Source of the DNA: Candidatus Thalassolituus haligoni
GTDB taxonomy: Bacteria; Pseudomonadota; Gammaproteobacteria; Pseudomonadales; Oceanobacteraceae
DNA length: 64,000 bases
Assembly (NCBI RefSeq): GCF_041222825.1
Contig: NZ_CP139482.1
Coordinates: forward strand, 1,023,001 to 1,087,000
Direction of reading: 5' to 3'
Below, one piece after another: positions 34,783-42,978 of this stretch. Made by a program: the position numbers and the translations under genes. The notes beneath the pieces are model-generated. The model saw nothing but the letters and a program-made list of their open reading frames with translations. It was not told where the DNA came from and made no database searches. The first letter of the stretch is position 1, and every line of letters starts with the position of its first letter.

Positions 34783-34852
34783 CGAGTGTTGCAATAACGA
34801 GTGTTGCAATAACGAGTGTTGCAATAACGAGTGTTGCAATAACGAGTGTTGC
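34783..34852. repeat. 15-bp tandem repeat, intergenic
   Basis: Four identical copies of CGAGTGTTGCAATAA plus ten bases of a fifth, located between the convergent 3' ends of dinB and the PAP2 gene. All units are identical, so the array is young or actively homogenised. Confidence 0.97.
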
Positions 34853-34876
34853 GACCAAGCCGATAACGTGTGGTTC

Positions 34877-35461
34877 TTAGTAAATAATAAACGCGAACAT
34901 ACCTGCCGGCCAAATAGCCAGAGAACCATAACTGAGCAACATACCGAGTGACGCGCCAACCAGCACGTCGGTCGGGTAGTGCATGCCCAGAATAACGCGG
35001 GACAGTGCCACCAGCAGGGCAAAGGGGGCAACCACCCAGAACAGTAGCGGGAAGAAAAAGCTGATCAGCACGGTAAAGTTAACCGCATTCATGGTGTGTC
35101 CCGACGGGAAACTGTAAAGATCCAGCGGAGCCGTGTGTGCTTGAATGGCTGCAAACGAAATATAAGGCCGCTGGCGTACCAGCCTGTTTTTCAGTTGGCT
35201 GTAGATGCCGACACAAAGTAAGCCGGTGATGGCCATATGGCCGAGTGCGGCCAGTCCTTCAATGCCGAATATCAGCGGCAACAGCAGCCCCAGTACATAC
35301 CAGAACTCGCCGTCGCCTGCGCGGCTGATGCCTTTGAAAAACAGGCGTACGCTGCGATTGTATCCCATCCGGTTCATCAGCTGGCACAGGCTCAGCTCGA
35401 ATCGATCGGCTTTACTGAACAGTAGCGCTGTCTTTGGCTGTAACTGCTTTGCGATTGCCAT
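34877..35461 (-). CDS. PAP2-family membrane phosphatase
   Basis: 194-residue integral membrane lipid phosphatase. The three PAP2 signature motifs are present: KNRLVRQRP (motif 1), SFPSGHT (motif 2) and SRVILGMHYPTDVLVG (motif 3), between five or six transmembrane helices. The likely substrates are undecaprenyl pyrophosphate, phosphatidic acid or a glycolipid phosphate. It overlaps the upstream glycosyltransferase gene by about 50 bases, so the two are cotranscribed and may act in one glycolipid pathway. Confidence 0.9.
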   Translation of the reverse strand: MAIAKQLQPKTALLFSKADRFELSLCQLMNRMGYNRSVRLFFKGISRAGDGEFWYVLGLLLPLIFGIEGLAALGHMAITGLLCVGIYSQLKNRLVRQRPYISFAAIQAHTAPLDLYSFPSGHTMNAVNFTVLISFFFPLLFWVVAPFALLVALSRVILGMHYPTDVLVGASLGMLLSYGSLAIWPAGMFAFIIY

Positions 35462-36614
35462 TAGGGGTTACCTTGGTATTGGCGCCGCTAAGGCGCTGGA
35501 TGAACTCGTCCACAATGCTGTTCCAGGAAATCTTTTCTGCACGTGAACGGGCTTCCTGACGAATTTTTTGCAGTAAATTCGGGCTGTCGGACAGGGTTTC
35601 TACCTGCTTGATATAGGCTTCGTCTTCGCCGAATGGGGCAAGCATACCGGTTGTACCGGAGGTGATATGCTCGTGACCGGCGGCATAGTCAAAACTGACA
35701 ACCGCCAGCCCGCTAGCCATGGCTTCGGTGACGACATTGCCAAACGTATCGGTTTTGCTCGGGAACAGAAAAATATCACCGCTGGCATAGTGAGCGGCCA
35801 GATCTTCATCACGGCGCATGCCACAACAAATGATTTCGGGATGTTGGGTGCGAATGGCGGGTAATTCGGGGCCATCGCCAACCAGCACCATACGTACCTG
35901 TTCATCGGTATTGAGCAGTCTGCGGTAGGCCGCCAGTGCCAGATCCATGTTTTTTTCTCCCGCTATACGCCCCACATACAGCAGCACCAGATCATGTTCG
36001 CCCACACCCCAGGAGCGGCGCAGTGCGTTACTGCGATGGCAGGGGTTGAACTTCTGGCTGTCGACTCCCCGTGATAACACGCGCACATTGTGGAAGCCAT
36101 GGGCGTCCAGTTCGTCACGTTGAGTACGGGTGGGTACTAGTGTCGCGGCGGTCCGGTTGTGGAAATAGCGCAGATAGCGATAGGCGAGTTTTTCCAGCCC
36201 GGCCATACGATAATGTTCAATATACTGATGGAAATTGGTGTGGAAGCCGCTGATGACGGCCACGCCGGTTTTACGTGCAGCACGAACGGCCGCCCATCCC
36301 ATCGGGCCTTCCGTTGCAACATAAATAACATCGGGAGCAAAGTGTTGCAGGACGGAAGAAATGCGGCCAGTGAGGGGAACGCCGAATTTCAGCTCCTTGT
36401 ATCCGGGTAATGGCATGCCAGGCAGCAGCGCGGTTTGTAGCCCATGTTCGTTGGCTGGCTGATCCTGTTTGTGCTGGCGTGGACGAATGATTTGAACCTG
36501 AATACCGCGCGCTCTCATGCCATCAACGAGTTGCGACAGCGTATGCGCAACGCCATTGATCTCGGGGGCAAAAGTTTCCGTCACAATCGTGACGCGGTTT
36601 ACGAGTGCAGTCAT
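35412..36614 (-). CDS. GT4 glycosyltransferase (mannosyltransferase-like), paralogue 1
   Basis: 400 residues with a GT-B fold. The N-terminus RVTIVTETFAPEINGVAHTL is the acceptor-side motif of the MgtA/SqdX group; FVLIATEG-type strand appears as VIYVATEGPMGWAAVRAARK. Donor-binding motifs: LYVGRIAGEKNMDLALAAY and the EX7E region FPSKTDTFGNVVTEAMASGL. It probably transfers a sugar from a nucleotide donor to a lipid in the cytoplasmic leaflet. The C-terminal 17 codons overlap PAP2. A close paralogue lies at 42979-44154. Confidence 0.88.
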   Translation of the reverse strand: MTALVNRVTIVTETFAPEINGVAHTLSQLVDGMRARGIQVQIIRPRQHKQDQPANEHGLQTALLPGMPLPGYKELKFGVPLTGRISSVLQHFAPDVIYVATEGPMGWAAVRAARKTGVAVISGFHTNFHQYIEHYRMAGLEKLAYRYLRYFHNRTAATLVPTRTQRDELDAHGFHNVRVLSRGVDSQKFNPCHRSNALRRSWGVGEHDLVLLYVGRIAGEKNMDLALAAYRRLLNTDEQVRMVLVGDGPELPAIRTQHPEIICCGMRRDEDLAAHYASGDIFLFPSKTDTFGNVVTEAMASGLAVVSFDYAAGHEHITSGTTGMLAPFGEDEAYIKQVETLSDSPNLLQKIRQEARSRAEKISWNSIVDEFIQRLSGANTKVTPNGNRKAVTAKDSATVQ

Positions 36615-36745
36615 GGTGCCATCAGGTCTCTACATATGACTCTTTACTCTGAGGTGTCAGTGTGACAGTTCTTTTTCAGCTCCGTGACATTAGGGTGAAA
36701 TGCAGTACTCAATGCAATAGTCAATGCAGGCAGACTGGACAGTAA

Positions 36746-37192
36746 TCAGGCTGCCTGAGGAGACGGCTGGGCGGATGCCAGGTTGTGGAAGAGTGCCTGT
36801 AAGCGTTTGACGGCCTGCTGTTGCTGATACGGTTGCTCCTGTGCGGCAAGGTGATCCAGTAACTCAACGGAGTTGGTTGTTGTTTCTGCCCCCTGCATGG
36901 CTTGGCGTAAGAGTGACATACCGGACAAGTCGCGGGGGCTGATCAGACCGAACTGCTGCAATGAGTCTTGCAGATGATTGAGTGTTGTATCGTCCAGTTC
37001 GTTCACATTGATATCACTGGCAAGCGCGCTGATCAGGATTGCACGGGTTGAAGGCTGATAGCTGTCTGGCGTATTACGAGATGTCAGAGACGTGTCGCCG
37101 CTGGGCTGTGTAACCGCGCTGGTCGTGTCACTTTCCCGTGTTATGGAGGCGCTCTGGTGCTGCAAGTAGCTGGTGAGTGCATTGAGTAGCAT
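36746..37192 (-). CDS. Hypothetical protein (148 aa)
   Basis: No family recognised. The N-terminal third is Ser/Thr-rich and of low complexity (SASITRESDTTSAVTQPSGD), followed by a helical region with Leu heptad-like spacing (LNHLQDSLQQFGLISPRDL) and a Gln/Ala-rich end. No signal peptide or membrane segment. Upstream lies 250 bp of AT-rich DNA. The protein is Leu/Gln-rich and may be a coiled-coil partner protein; that is only a guess from composition. Confidence 0.6.
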   Translation of the reverse strand: MLLNALTSYLQHQSASITRESDTTSAVTQPSGDTSLTSRNTPDSYQPSTRAILISALASDINVNELDDTTLNHLQDSLQQFGLISPRDLSGMSLLRQAMQGAETTTNSVELLDHLAAQEQPYQQQQAVKRLQALFHNLASAQPSPQAA

Positions 37193-37446
37193 GGCTGTGA
37201 ACCTCAGGATATGTGACCTGCTCTTCAGTGAGCGGGTTGGTTAACATCTATCCTGTTATAGCAAATATTATACCTATTTTATTTTGTTATATTTTTCAAA
37301 CACTTATTTGATTTTAGATGACAAGGGGGCAGTGATTTGCCGATAGTAGCGGCATGATGACGGTGGTGGTATCGGCTATGCTGACACAAATTGCCGTCGG
37401 TAGTATGTGACCGCCCAGATAGTGGCGAGCCGCGATATGTATAGCA

Positions 37447-37692
37447 TCAGGAAAAATAGTAACCGGCCTGGGCCAGTACCAGACGGGTAACTTCAATCTC
37501 TGTCTGAGTGAATGCACGCCTGGCTCCGCAATGCTGGCAGGTAATCGGTGCCAGCGCTTTCAGATCAGCAATACTGACGTTGGTATCCGCTTCACACTGG
37601 TCGCACGTAATGGGAATCTGGGCCTCACAAGGCAATATCGTACTCACATTGTCCTCGATAATGACGGTGGCGATTGGCAATGGGTGAATCAT
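37447..37692 (-). CDS. Small double-CxxC (zinc-ribbon-like) protein
   Basis: 81 residues. Two Cys pairs, CDQC and CQHC, 22 residues apart (PITCDQCEADTNVSIADLK ... ITCQHCGARRAF), arranged as in a zinc ribbon. GGGAG precedes the ATG by six bases. No family name is known to me. It could be a nucleic-acid or protein-binding adaptor. AT-rich DNA flanks it, and it is not obviously in an operon. Confidence 0.72.
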   Translation of the reverse strand: MIHPLPIATVIIEDNVSTILPCEAQIPITCDQCEADTNVSIADLKALAPITCQHCGARRAFTQTEIEVTRLVLAQAGYYFS

Positions 37693-37911
37693 TTGAGCTC
37701 CCGAACGGTTCCTGACATGTCGTTATCATCCCAGCCTAGCAGGCCATTGTTCTGTCGGAGACAGGTGTGATGGTAATACACCGATGAATTGGTGACGATT
37801 CGTGTGTCGTGAGTAGCCGGGATTGGTTATACCAGTGAAATGTTAGCGTTTGTCATTAAACATGGCGACTGTTGTAGTGTTAGTGCGACACATTGTCAGT
37901 AATGCCCCGTG

Positions 37912-39072
37912 TTATCCGATTTCTGCCGCCAGTTTTTTTTCAATAAGCTCCGCTATCGCCAGTGCGGATGTCAGCCCCGGACTTTCGATACCCAGCAGGT
38001 GCCATATCGGTGGTGTACTGATATCGCTGCGGGTGATTACAAAATCGACCGCAGGACAGCCTGGCGCGCTCAGTTTTGGCCGGATACCGGCGTAAGCCGC
38101 GTGCAGATTATTTTCGTCCAGGCCTGGCCAATACCGGCGTATGGCTCCGGCAAACTGACTGCGCAAATCGGCGCTTACGGCATAGCGCGAAGGGCCAAAT
38201 GCCGTGTGCTGATCCAGATATTCGACATCCGGACCAAAACGCAATTGCCCCGCCAGATCGAGCGTGGCATGAATCCCCAAGCCAGCCAGCCCTGGTTCGG
38301 GTAATGGATACACCAAATGCCGGAACGGGCTTTTGCCCTGATAACTGAAATAGTGTCCCCGAGCCGGAAACAGTTGGGGGATACGGGTATTGGTGTGGAC
38401 AGAAGTGTCAGTGGTATGGGTGTTAATTCCTTCAAGTGCTGCCATCAGTGATATGGCTTGCAGACCGGCTGCGTTGATGACGGCCCGGCAGTGAATGTGC
38501 CAAGGGCCGTCAGGGGTTTCGACGTCAACCTTCCAGAGCGGCCCGCTGCTGTGAGCACCGGTGACCTGGCTGCGACAAACCAGTAGTGCTCCGGCTTGCT
38601 CAGCCTGATGTTGCAAGGCTTGCATAAACTGGTGGCTATCGATGATGCCGGTTTCCGGCGACCAGAGTGCTGCTGCTGCCGCGACTTCCGGTTCCATCTG
38701 TTTTATTTGCTGGCTGTCCAGATGATGCAATGGAATATTGAGGCGTTTGGCCGTTTGCTGCAGACGTTCCAGTTCCGGATGAGCCGCGCTTGGGCTGACA
38801 ATAAGCTTGCCCGTTTTTTGATGGGGAATGTCAAACTGCTGACAAAACGGATAGGTCAACTCCCGGCCCCGGATACAAAGGGTTTCCTTTAGCGAACCTG
38901 GTGGATAATAAAGGCCGGCATGAATGACTTCACTGTTGCGGCTGCTGGTTTCGCTGCCAGCCATGTCGGCCTGCTCAAGTATCAAGACCGAATAATGGCG
39001 GGATAGCTGTCGGGCGATCGCCAGGCCGATAACGCCCGCGCCAACAATGCATACATCAAAGTCTGGAGTCAT
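37912..39072 (-). CDS. FAD-dependent oxidoreductase (L2HGDH/DAO family)
   Basis: 386 residues. The FAD-binding motif at the N-terminus is DVCIVGAGVIGLAIARQLS, followed by SSRNSEVIHAGLYYPPGSLK, diagnostic of the L-2-hydroxyglutarate dehydrogenase-like branch of the D-amino-acid-oxidase superfamily. VINAAGLQA and the C-terminal LLGIESPGLTSALAIAEL complete the fold. Members oxidise 2-hydroxy acids or amino acids and pass electrons to quinone. The precise substrate cannot be inferred here, as neighbours are unrelated. Confidence 0.85.
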   Translation of the reverse strand: MTPDFDVCIVGAGVIGLAIARQLSRHYSVLILEQADMAGSETSSRNSEVIHAGLYYPPGSLKETLCIRGRELTYPFCQQFDIPHQKTGKLIVSPSAAHPELERLQQTAKRLNIPLHHLDSQQIKQMEPEVAAAAALWSPETGIIDSHQFMQALQHQAEQAGALLVCRSQVTGAHSSGPLWKVDVETPDGPWHIHCRAVINAAGLQAISLMAALEGINTHTTDTSVHTNTRIPQLFPARGHYFSYQGKSPFRHLVYPLPEPGLAGLGIHATLDLAGQLRFGPDVEYLDQHTAFGPSRYAVSADLRSQFAGAIRRYWPGLDENNLHAAYAGIRPKLSAPGCPAVDFVITRSDISTPPIWHLLGIESPGLTSALAIAELIEKKLAAEIG

Positions 39073-39178
39073 CGAATAACGGTGCCTGCATACGGTAACG
39101 GTAGAGGGTGCCGCGCCATGCGGCTTTTGTTAAAGTGTCGCACCGATTTTTACCACAGCTGCGGAGAAGGTAACACCG

Positions 39179-39379
39179 ATGAACATCAGTCACGTTGAGA
39201 ATGCAGGCATGACAATCGGCATTGCCATTTTGATCGGCTTTATGATGTTTATCATCTACGACCTTGCCAAACGCTCAAATGCGGGCAAATTTGGGATGGG
39301 AGTACTGTTCTTTGCACTGGGGCTGGGCATGCTGGGTTTTGTCATCAAGAGTGTGATTGTCGAAATACTCAACCTGTAA
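39179..39379 (+). CDS. DUF2788-family small membrane protein
   Basis: 66 residues with two transmembrane helices separated by the basic loop DLAKRSNAGKFG. This loop and the flanking hydrophobic helices match my recollection of the DUF2788 family of gammaproteobacterial inner-membrane proteins of unknown function. The start at 39179 is preceded by GGAGAAGG. It is divergent from the FAD oxidoreductase. Confidence 0.8.
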   Translation: MNISHVENAGMTIGIAILIGFMMFIIYDLAKRSNAGKFGMGVLFFALGLGMLGFVIKSVIVEILNL

Positions 39380-39499
39380 GCCTGTTTGTTTTTAAATGCC
39401 GTTTTTCCGTTATTGGCACTGCATATGCAATAGCTATCGTTAGATTCACTTGTAGCGAATAGCTGGCCCGGTCAGTAGGCCGTGTCAAACGGAGGAAAA

Positions 39500-40012
39500 A
39501 TGGAAGCTGCGCAAAGGCTGGGCAAGCCTGAGGAAGTTATGTTTGCCCGGATTCCAGAGGAATTCATCACATCACCAGGATGGAGTGTGAAGCTGGTTCA
39601 GATACCAGTCCCATATACTGGGGATGTATCTGACGAGGAAACGACGGCCAGAATACAGTTGCTGGCAGAAAATCTGCTGCCGACGGCTGTACACATGGCA
39701 AATTTTTATCATCTACCCCAAAGCCAGTGGCTGAACCTGGTGTATACCGATTCACGTTCCAGTATTGATGAAAACTCAAACCTGTTACTTGGCTTTTTGT
39801 CCAGAATTTCCGGGCAGCAGGAGCTGTGGGTACCTCTGGCGAGTAGCCACAGTATGTTGCTTAACGTGTTGGGCCGGATATTGCCGCAACTGCAATCTCT
39901 GGATTTGTCTCGTAATCCATTGCTCTACATTGGCGATCATGCCAATTTTCCTGCCTTCAAACGCCTCGCCGAATCCTGTGATATGCCTATTTTCTGCCAG
40001 GCGACGTATTAG
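39500..40012 (+). CDS. Hypothetical protein whose stop codon comes from a mobile element
   Basis: 170 residues; no family recognised. The start at 39500 follows GGAGG by five bases. The product is soluble, alternating charged and hydrophobic stretches (FITSPGWSVKLVQIPVPY, LVYTDSRSSIDENSNLLL, NPLLYIGDHANFPAFKRLAE). The TAG stop uses the last bases of the target site plus the first base of the MITE-like element at 40012, so the original C-terminus may have been longer or different. Confidence 0.7.
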   Translation: MEAAQRLGKPEEVMFARIPEEFITSPGWSVKLVQIPVPYTGDVSDEETTARIQLLAENLLPTAVHMANFYHLPQSQWLNLVYTDSRSSIDENSNLLLGFLSRISGQQELWVPLASSHSMLLNVLGRILPQLQSLDLSRNPLLYIGDHANFPAFKRLAESCDMPIFCQATY

Positions 40013-40282
40013 GGAGCGTTCTCAATTATTTGCCACGGCCTGTCAGGAGGAAAAATCCCGTCAGGCAAGGCGTTGGACGCCGAGAATGGCGAGTCCTTTT
40101 CAAGTCCAATAACACCGCCTGGCGGGATGTTGACCCTGACTCTGACCCTTGGGGCTGAGGCCAGTGACTTCCAGTACGGCGTTATTCGTCACTTGTTTAG
40201 CTCGCCCAATCGCGCTCCTCATGCCTTGTTCTGAAACCAACGGGCTCTCAGCAGGCTCGGTTTGATCATTGAAAACGCCCGC
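40012..40282 (-). mobile_element. Non-autonomous inverted-repeat element (MITE-like), copy B
   Basis: 271 bp, inverted relative to copy A at 21375-21652 and alignable along its length. Ends: GGGAGCGTTCTCAATT at the left and the degenerate complement ATTGAAAACGCCCGC at the right. The flanks are TTA (40009-40011) and TAG (40283-40285), leaving only TA in common, so the right end has drifted or the duplication is 2 bp. No transposase is encoded. Confidence 0.85.
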
Positions 40283-40571
40283 TAGTCACAGCTGCCCTTG
40301 CCATAATGGAACAACGTCCTCAGCCTGATGCTTGTAGGCGTTGTCCCATCTTTACTGATCCCTGCTTGAACCGCGTTGCTTTATGACATCTGACGGTAAT
40401 GGTTCCTTCCGCTAAAAACTCGCTGGCGTTATCGGTGTTGTTGTTAAATGTAATCAGGTTCACACAATCGTGCGCAAGATCAGCTGCTGATAGAGTATCC
40501 TGATACACAATGACCATATCGTCAGACAACGTGCCATGATCAAGCAGACTGTAGAAAATGAGAGGTGTTTT
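40283..40571. other. Short non-coding stretch after the mobile element
   Basis: About 290 bases between the element and the DUF4404-like gene. A 69-codon minus-strand frame (40320-40529) has no Shine-Dalgarno, and its first codon is TTG, so I do not call it. The last 40 bases, with TGAGAGG before the next ATG, are the leader of the following gene. Confidence 0.4.
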
Positions 40572-40820
40572 ATGGGAAGCCCGCTAAAAGAACAGCTTCA
40601 GCGTTTACATGAGGAATTGTCAGCCAATCCTGAATTGGATGAAGAGACTGCTGAACTGATGAGGAAAGTCGCGGAAGACATTGAAGTTATGGAGCTGACG
40701 GACAACGCCGATGTTGTTGAGGGTTTGCAGGAGTATGCCATCCGCTTTGATCAGGATCATCCGACGCTCTCGGAAATCTTGCGACAAATCGTTGATACAT
40801 TAGGTCGTATCGGAGTCTGA
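40572..40820 (+). CDS. DUF4404-family protein
   Basis: 82 residues, fully helical and acidic: LKEQLQRLHEELSANPELDE, RKVAEDIEVMELTD, and the C-terminal DHPTLSEILRQIVDTLGRIG. The pattern (LxExL, then DxxTxEL, then a closing helix with HPTL and DTLGRIGV) fits DUF4404 as I recall it; the function is unknown. The ATG at 40572 follows GAGAGG by seven bases. The CBS gene starts 130 bases downstream and may be cotranscribed. Confidence 0.78.
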   Translation: MGSPLKEQLQRLHEELSANPELDEETAELMRKVAEDIEVMELTDNADVVEGLQEYAIRFDQDHPTLSEILRQIVDTLGRIGV

Positions 40821-40950
40821 CAGGGTGGGGAGGTTCCATTCGTATGGATGTAACTCCGGCGCTTCTTCAGGTACTCGGCTGGCGCATCTGACGACTGATC
40901 ATCGCTTCCCCCGGTCGTACAGCAAAAAAATAATATTGGAGACCCGTTGT

Positions 40951-41385
40951 ATGAGACATATGCCAACGCTCACTGAGGTAATGACGGCATTCCCGCTGCA
41001 TGTTAACGAGGATACTTCACTGACGGACGCGGCTGATCAAATGGCGCAGCATCAATGTCACCACCTGCCCGTTATGGATGGAGTCAAGGTCGTTGGGTTG
41101 TTGAGTTCCGAAGAGATCAAGCTGGCACAGCTGCCGGGCCACGATCTGGAAGATAGCCAGGGTCTGACGGCAGGTGATATGTGCCAGCGACGTTTTGCCA
41201 AAGTGGATTTGCATACTCGGCTTGATGTCGTGCTGTCCTGTATGGCTGAAGAAGGAATCAATGCAGTGGTTGTTATGCGCCATGAACGACTGGCTGGCAT
41301 TTTGACCAGCCAGGACGCCTGTCGATTTTTTGCCGGTTGGCTGAAAAAAGAGTACTTGCCAGACGATGATCCCAGCATTGCCTGA
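40951..41385 (+). CDS. CBS-domain protein
   Basis: 144 residues consisting of two CBS motifs and little else: the first around residues 5-65 (VMTAFPLHVNEDTSLTDAAD ... LPVMDGVKVVGLLSSEEI), the second around 75-135 (AKVDLHTRLDVVLSCM ... NAVVVMRHERLAGILTSQDA). Stand-alone Bateman modules bind adenine nucleotides and regulate partner proteins. GGAGA lies 9 bases before the start at 40951. The stop codon lies within the first unit of an 11-bp tandem repeat. Confidence 0.86.
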   Translation: MRHMPTLTEVMTAFPLHVNEDTSLTDAADQMAQHQCHHLPVMDGVKVVGLLSSEEIKLAQLPGHDLEDSQGLTAGDMCQRRFAKVDLHTRLDVVLSCMAEEGINAVVVMRHERLAGILTSQDACRFFAGWLKKEYLPDDDPSIA

Positions 41386-41418
41386 GGGTTGCCTGATAGT
41401 TGCCTGATAGTTGCCTGA
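41378..41418 (+). repeat. 11-bp tandem repeat overlapping a stop codon
   Basis: TTGCCTGAGGG, then two copies of TTGCCTGATAG and a partial TTGCCTGA. The TGA of the CBS gene is inside the first unit. Confidence 0.9.
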
Positions 41419-41909
41419 CCGCAGACACGGCTGGTTAGTTATCAGGTCGTTTGAAACACAAGCAGATATGCCGAACACCGGAGGCATGATTACCCTTGCC
41501 GAGGGCTTGCCTCCAGCGAGACTACTGGCAATCTCGACTATTTTGGCCGTCGGCTCGTTTTACTCCGATTGTCTGCGTTTTACCTCGTTAGAGTTACCCC
41601 CTTTCTGCACCCTTTTGACTCGACTGTGTCGTCTTTGTGATAATTCTTTGTGCATTTTTGTGATGAGTGCTGGTTTTAGTGTAATGGTTATTGATAAATC
41701 GCAATATTTTTTCTGCCATCACTGGGATCGGGTAACGACAGGATTGATACCAAAAGCTCTGAAAGACAGCTTATAGAGCGTGTTTTTGCTCATTATTGTG
41801 GCTTCTGCAGCGGTATTTTCGTTGAAACCGGTTCCTGATAAATTTTATTGGCCTGTTTCTAATAGCTGGTACGGAGTTTGCGAAAGACTATACAAAGGAG
41901 GATCTGCCC
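41386..41909. other. Intergenic region ahead of the GAF-Fis gene
   Basis: 524 bases. The left end holds the rest of the 11-bp repeat; the right 250 bases are AT-rich and end in AAAGGAGG before the next gene. A 121-codon plus-strand frame (41411-41776) exists, but its composition shifts from GC-rich to AT-rich and it has no ribosome-binding site, so I treat it as chance. TTGATAAATCGCAA at 41691 is a weak FNR-like match only. Confidence 0.5.
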
Positions 41910-42632
41910 ATGTATAAAATCGCTGATATCCAAGACTACCGCCAGCCCAAGCCAACTACCGTTGCCCACTGGCTTACGGGGCTTACTGAAATTATTGAAG
42001 GTCGTTACCAGGACGAGGAAAGCATTCAGCGCCTGCTGATGCTGATTTCCGAGCACACTGAGTTGCGCAATGTCTCAATTGCTTTGCCCGATTCGCCGAG
42101 TCGTTTCAAGGCGCAGTATTGTTCAACCGGCGTGACTAATGGCGTTTACAGCTTTGCTGTCCAGCACGCCCTGTGTCGTCAGTTTGAGTCGCGAGAGTGG
42201 TTGGTTATCAAGGATGGTAGTGAGCGTCCTGAACGGTTTGATCCCCAAGCTTGTGGCCTCACCTTGCAAGATCGTTGCCTGCTGGTGCCACTGGTGTTGC
42301 GCCAGTCTGTATTGGCGGTTTTGGTGATGGATCTCCGTGGTGCACGCCTGGATCAAGTCAGTCTTGATTTGGTGCACTGCCTTGGCGCGCAAATCGCCCA
42401 GATTCTGGCAACCCAGGTCGTCCCTAACTTCAAGACGCTGTATGCTCGCCCTTACCAGCGCGTACAGGAAGATGAACTGAGTGATATTCACGCCGCAATC
42501 GACAAATGTAATGGTAATAAGACGATGGCTGCCAAGGTTCTGGGGCTGACGCCACGGCAGTTGCGTTATCGGCTTTCCAAGCTGAGTGAAGAAAACCTGC
42601 AGCAGTTAAACGTTGCAGAAGTAACACACTAG
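41910..42632 (+). CDS. GAF-Fis regulator lacking the sigma-54 AAA+ domain
   Basis: 240 residues. The N-terminal part (about 25-165) resembles a GAF domain (LLMLISEHTELRNVSIALPD, CLLVPLVLRQSVLAVLVMDL). The last 45 residues form a Fis-type HTH (IHAAIDKCNGNKTMAAKVLG and LTPRQLRYRLSKL), as at the end of NifA/NorR-type activators. The central AAA+ ATPase module with GAFTGA is absent, with no sign of a frameshift. A full AAAGGAGG precedes the ATG. It might be a DNA-binding sensor acting without sigma-54, or a Fis-like antagonist. Confidence 0.83.
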   Translation: MYKIADIQDYRQPKPTTVAHWLTGLTEIIEGRYQDEESIQRLLMLISEHTELRNVSIALPDSPSRFKAQYCSTGVTNGVYSFAVQHALCRQFESREWLVIKDGSERPERFDPQACGLTLQDRCLLVPLVLRQSVLAVLVMDLRGARLDQVSLDLVHCLGAQIAQILATQVVPNFKTLYARPYQRVQEDELSDIHAAIDKCNGNKTMAAKVLGLTPRQLRYRLSKLSEENLQQLNVAEVTH

Positions 42633-42978
42633 GAATTTCACCGATTCGAATCCTGGAATGCAGGCTTTTGGGCCTGCCGGGATGTATTGCTGAATCCGCA
42701 ATCTTGACGAGGGATTATTCGTTCCTCTCCAGGTGAGCATTGAGATATTTCTGGCTGGTTCGCGGATGACGTCTGTTTTACCTGTCTCGCCTATTATTGG
42801 CGCCAGGTAATTACTGGCCGGGCATGGCTACGGTTGCTGATTATTCGAGCGCTGGTGCCAGTATTGCATTTTACGGATAATGGCTGGCGGGGTAATACCC
42901 GGTATGCCGTCATGCTTCATCAAAGTGTCACGTTCGCGCTGGCACACTGGTCAAATTTAGCCAGAGTGCCAGAGAAGT
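42633..42978. other. Intergenic region, no gene seen
   Basis: 346 bases between two plus-strand genes. Around 42658 an imperfect hairpin (GCAGGC / GCCTGC) without a T run may be a weak terminator of the GAF-Fis gene. The rest shows no ORF above chance, no repeat and no recognisable site. Confidence 0.4.

Noticed and set aside
34783-34852. CRISPR-like array
   Set aside because: Units are direct head-to-tail copies without spacers, and no cas gene is present; the same holds for the other arrays.
40320-40529. 69-codon minus-strand frame after the mobile element
   Set aside because: TTG start without a ribosome-binding site; composition gives no support.
41411-41776. 121-codon frame upstream of the GAF-Fis gene
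   Set aside because: Abrupt change of base composition along it, no Shine-Dalgarno and no family resemblance.
42633-42700. tRNA-like T-loop (TTCGAATCC)
   Set aside because: The flanking arms do not pair as a T stem and no acceptor stem or anticodon arm can be built.
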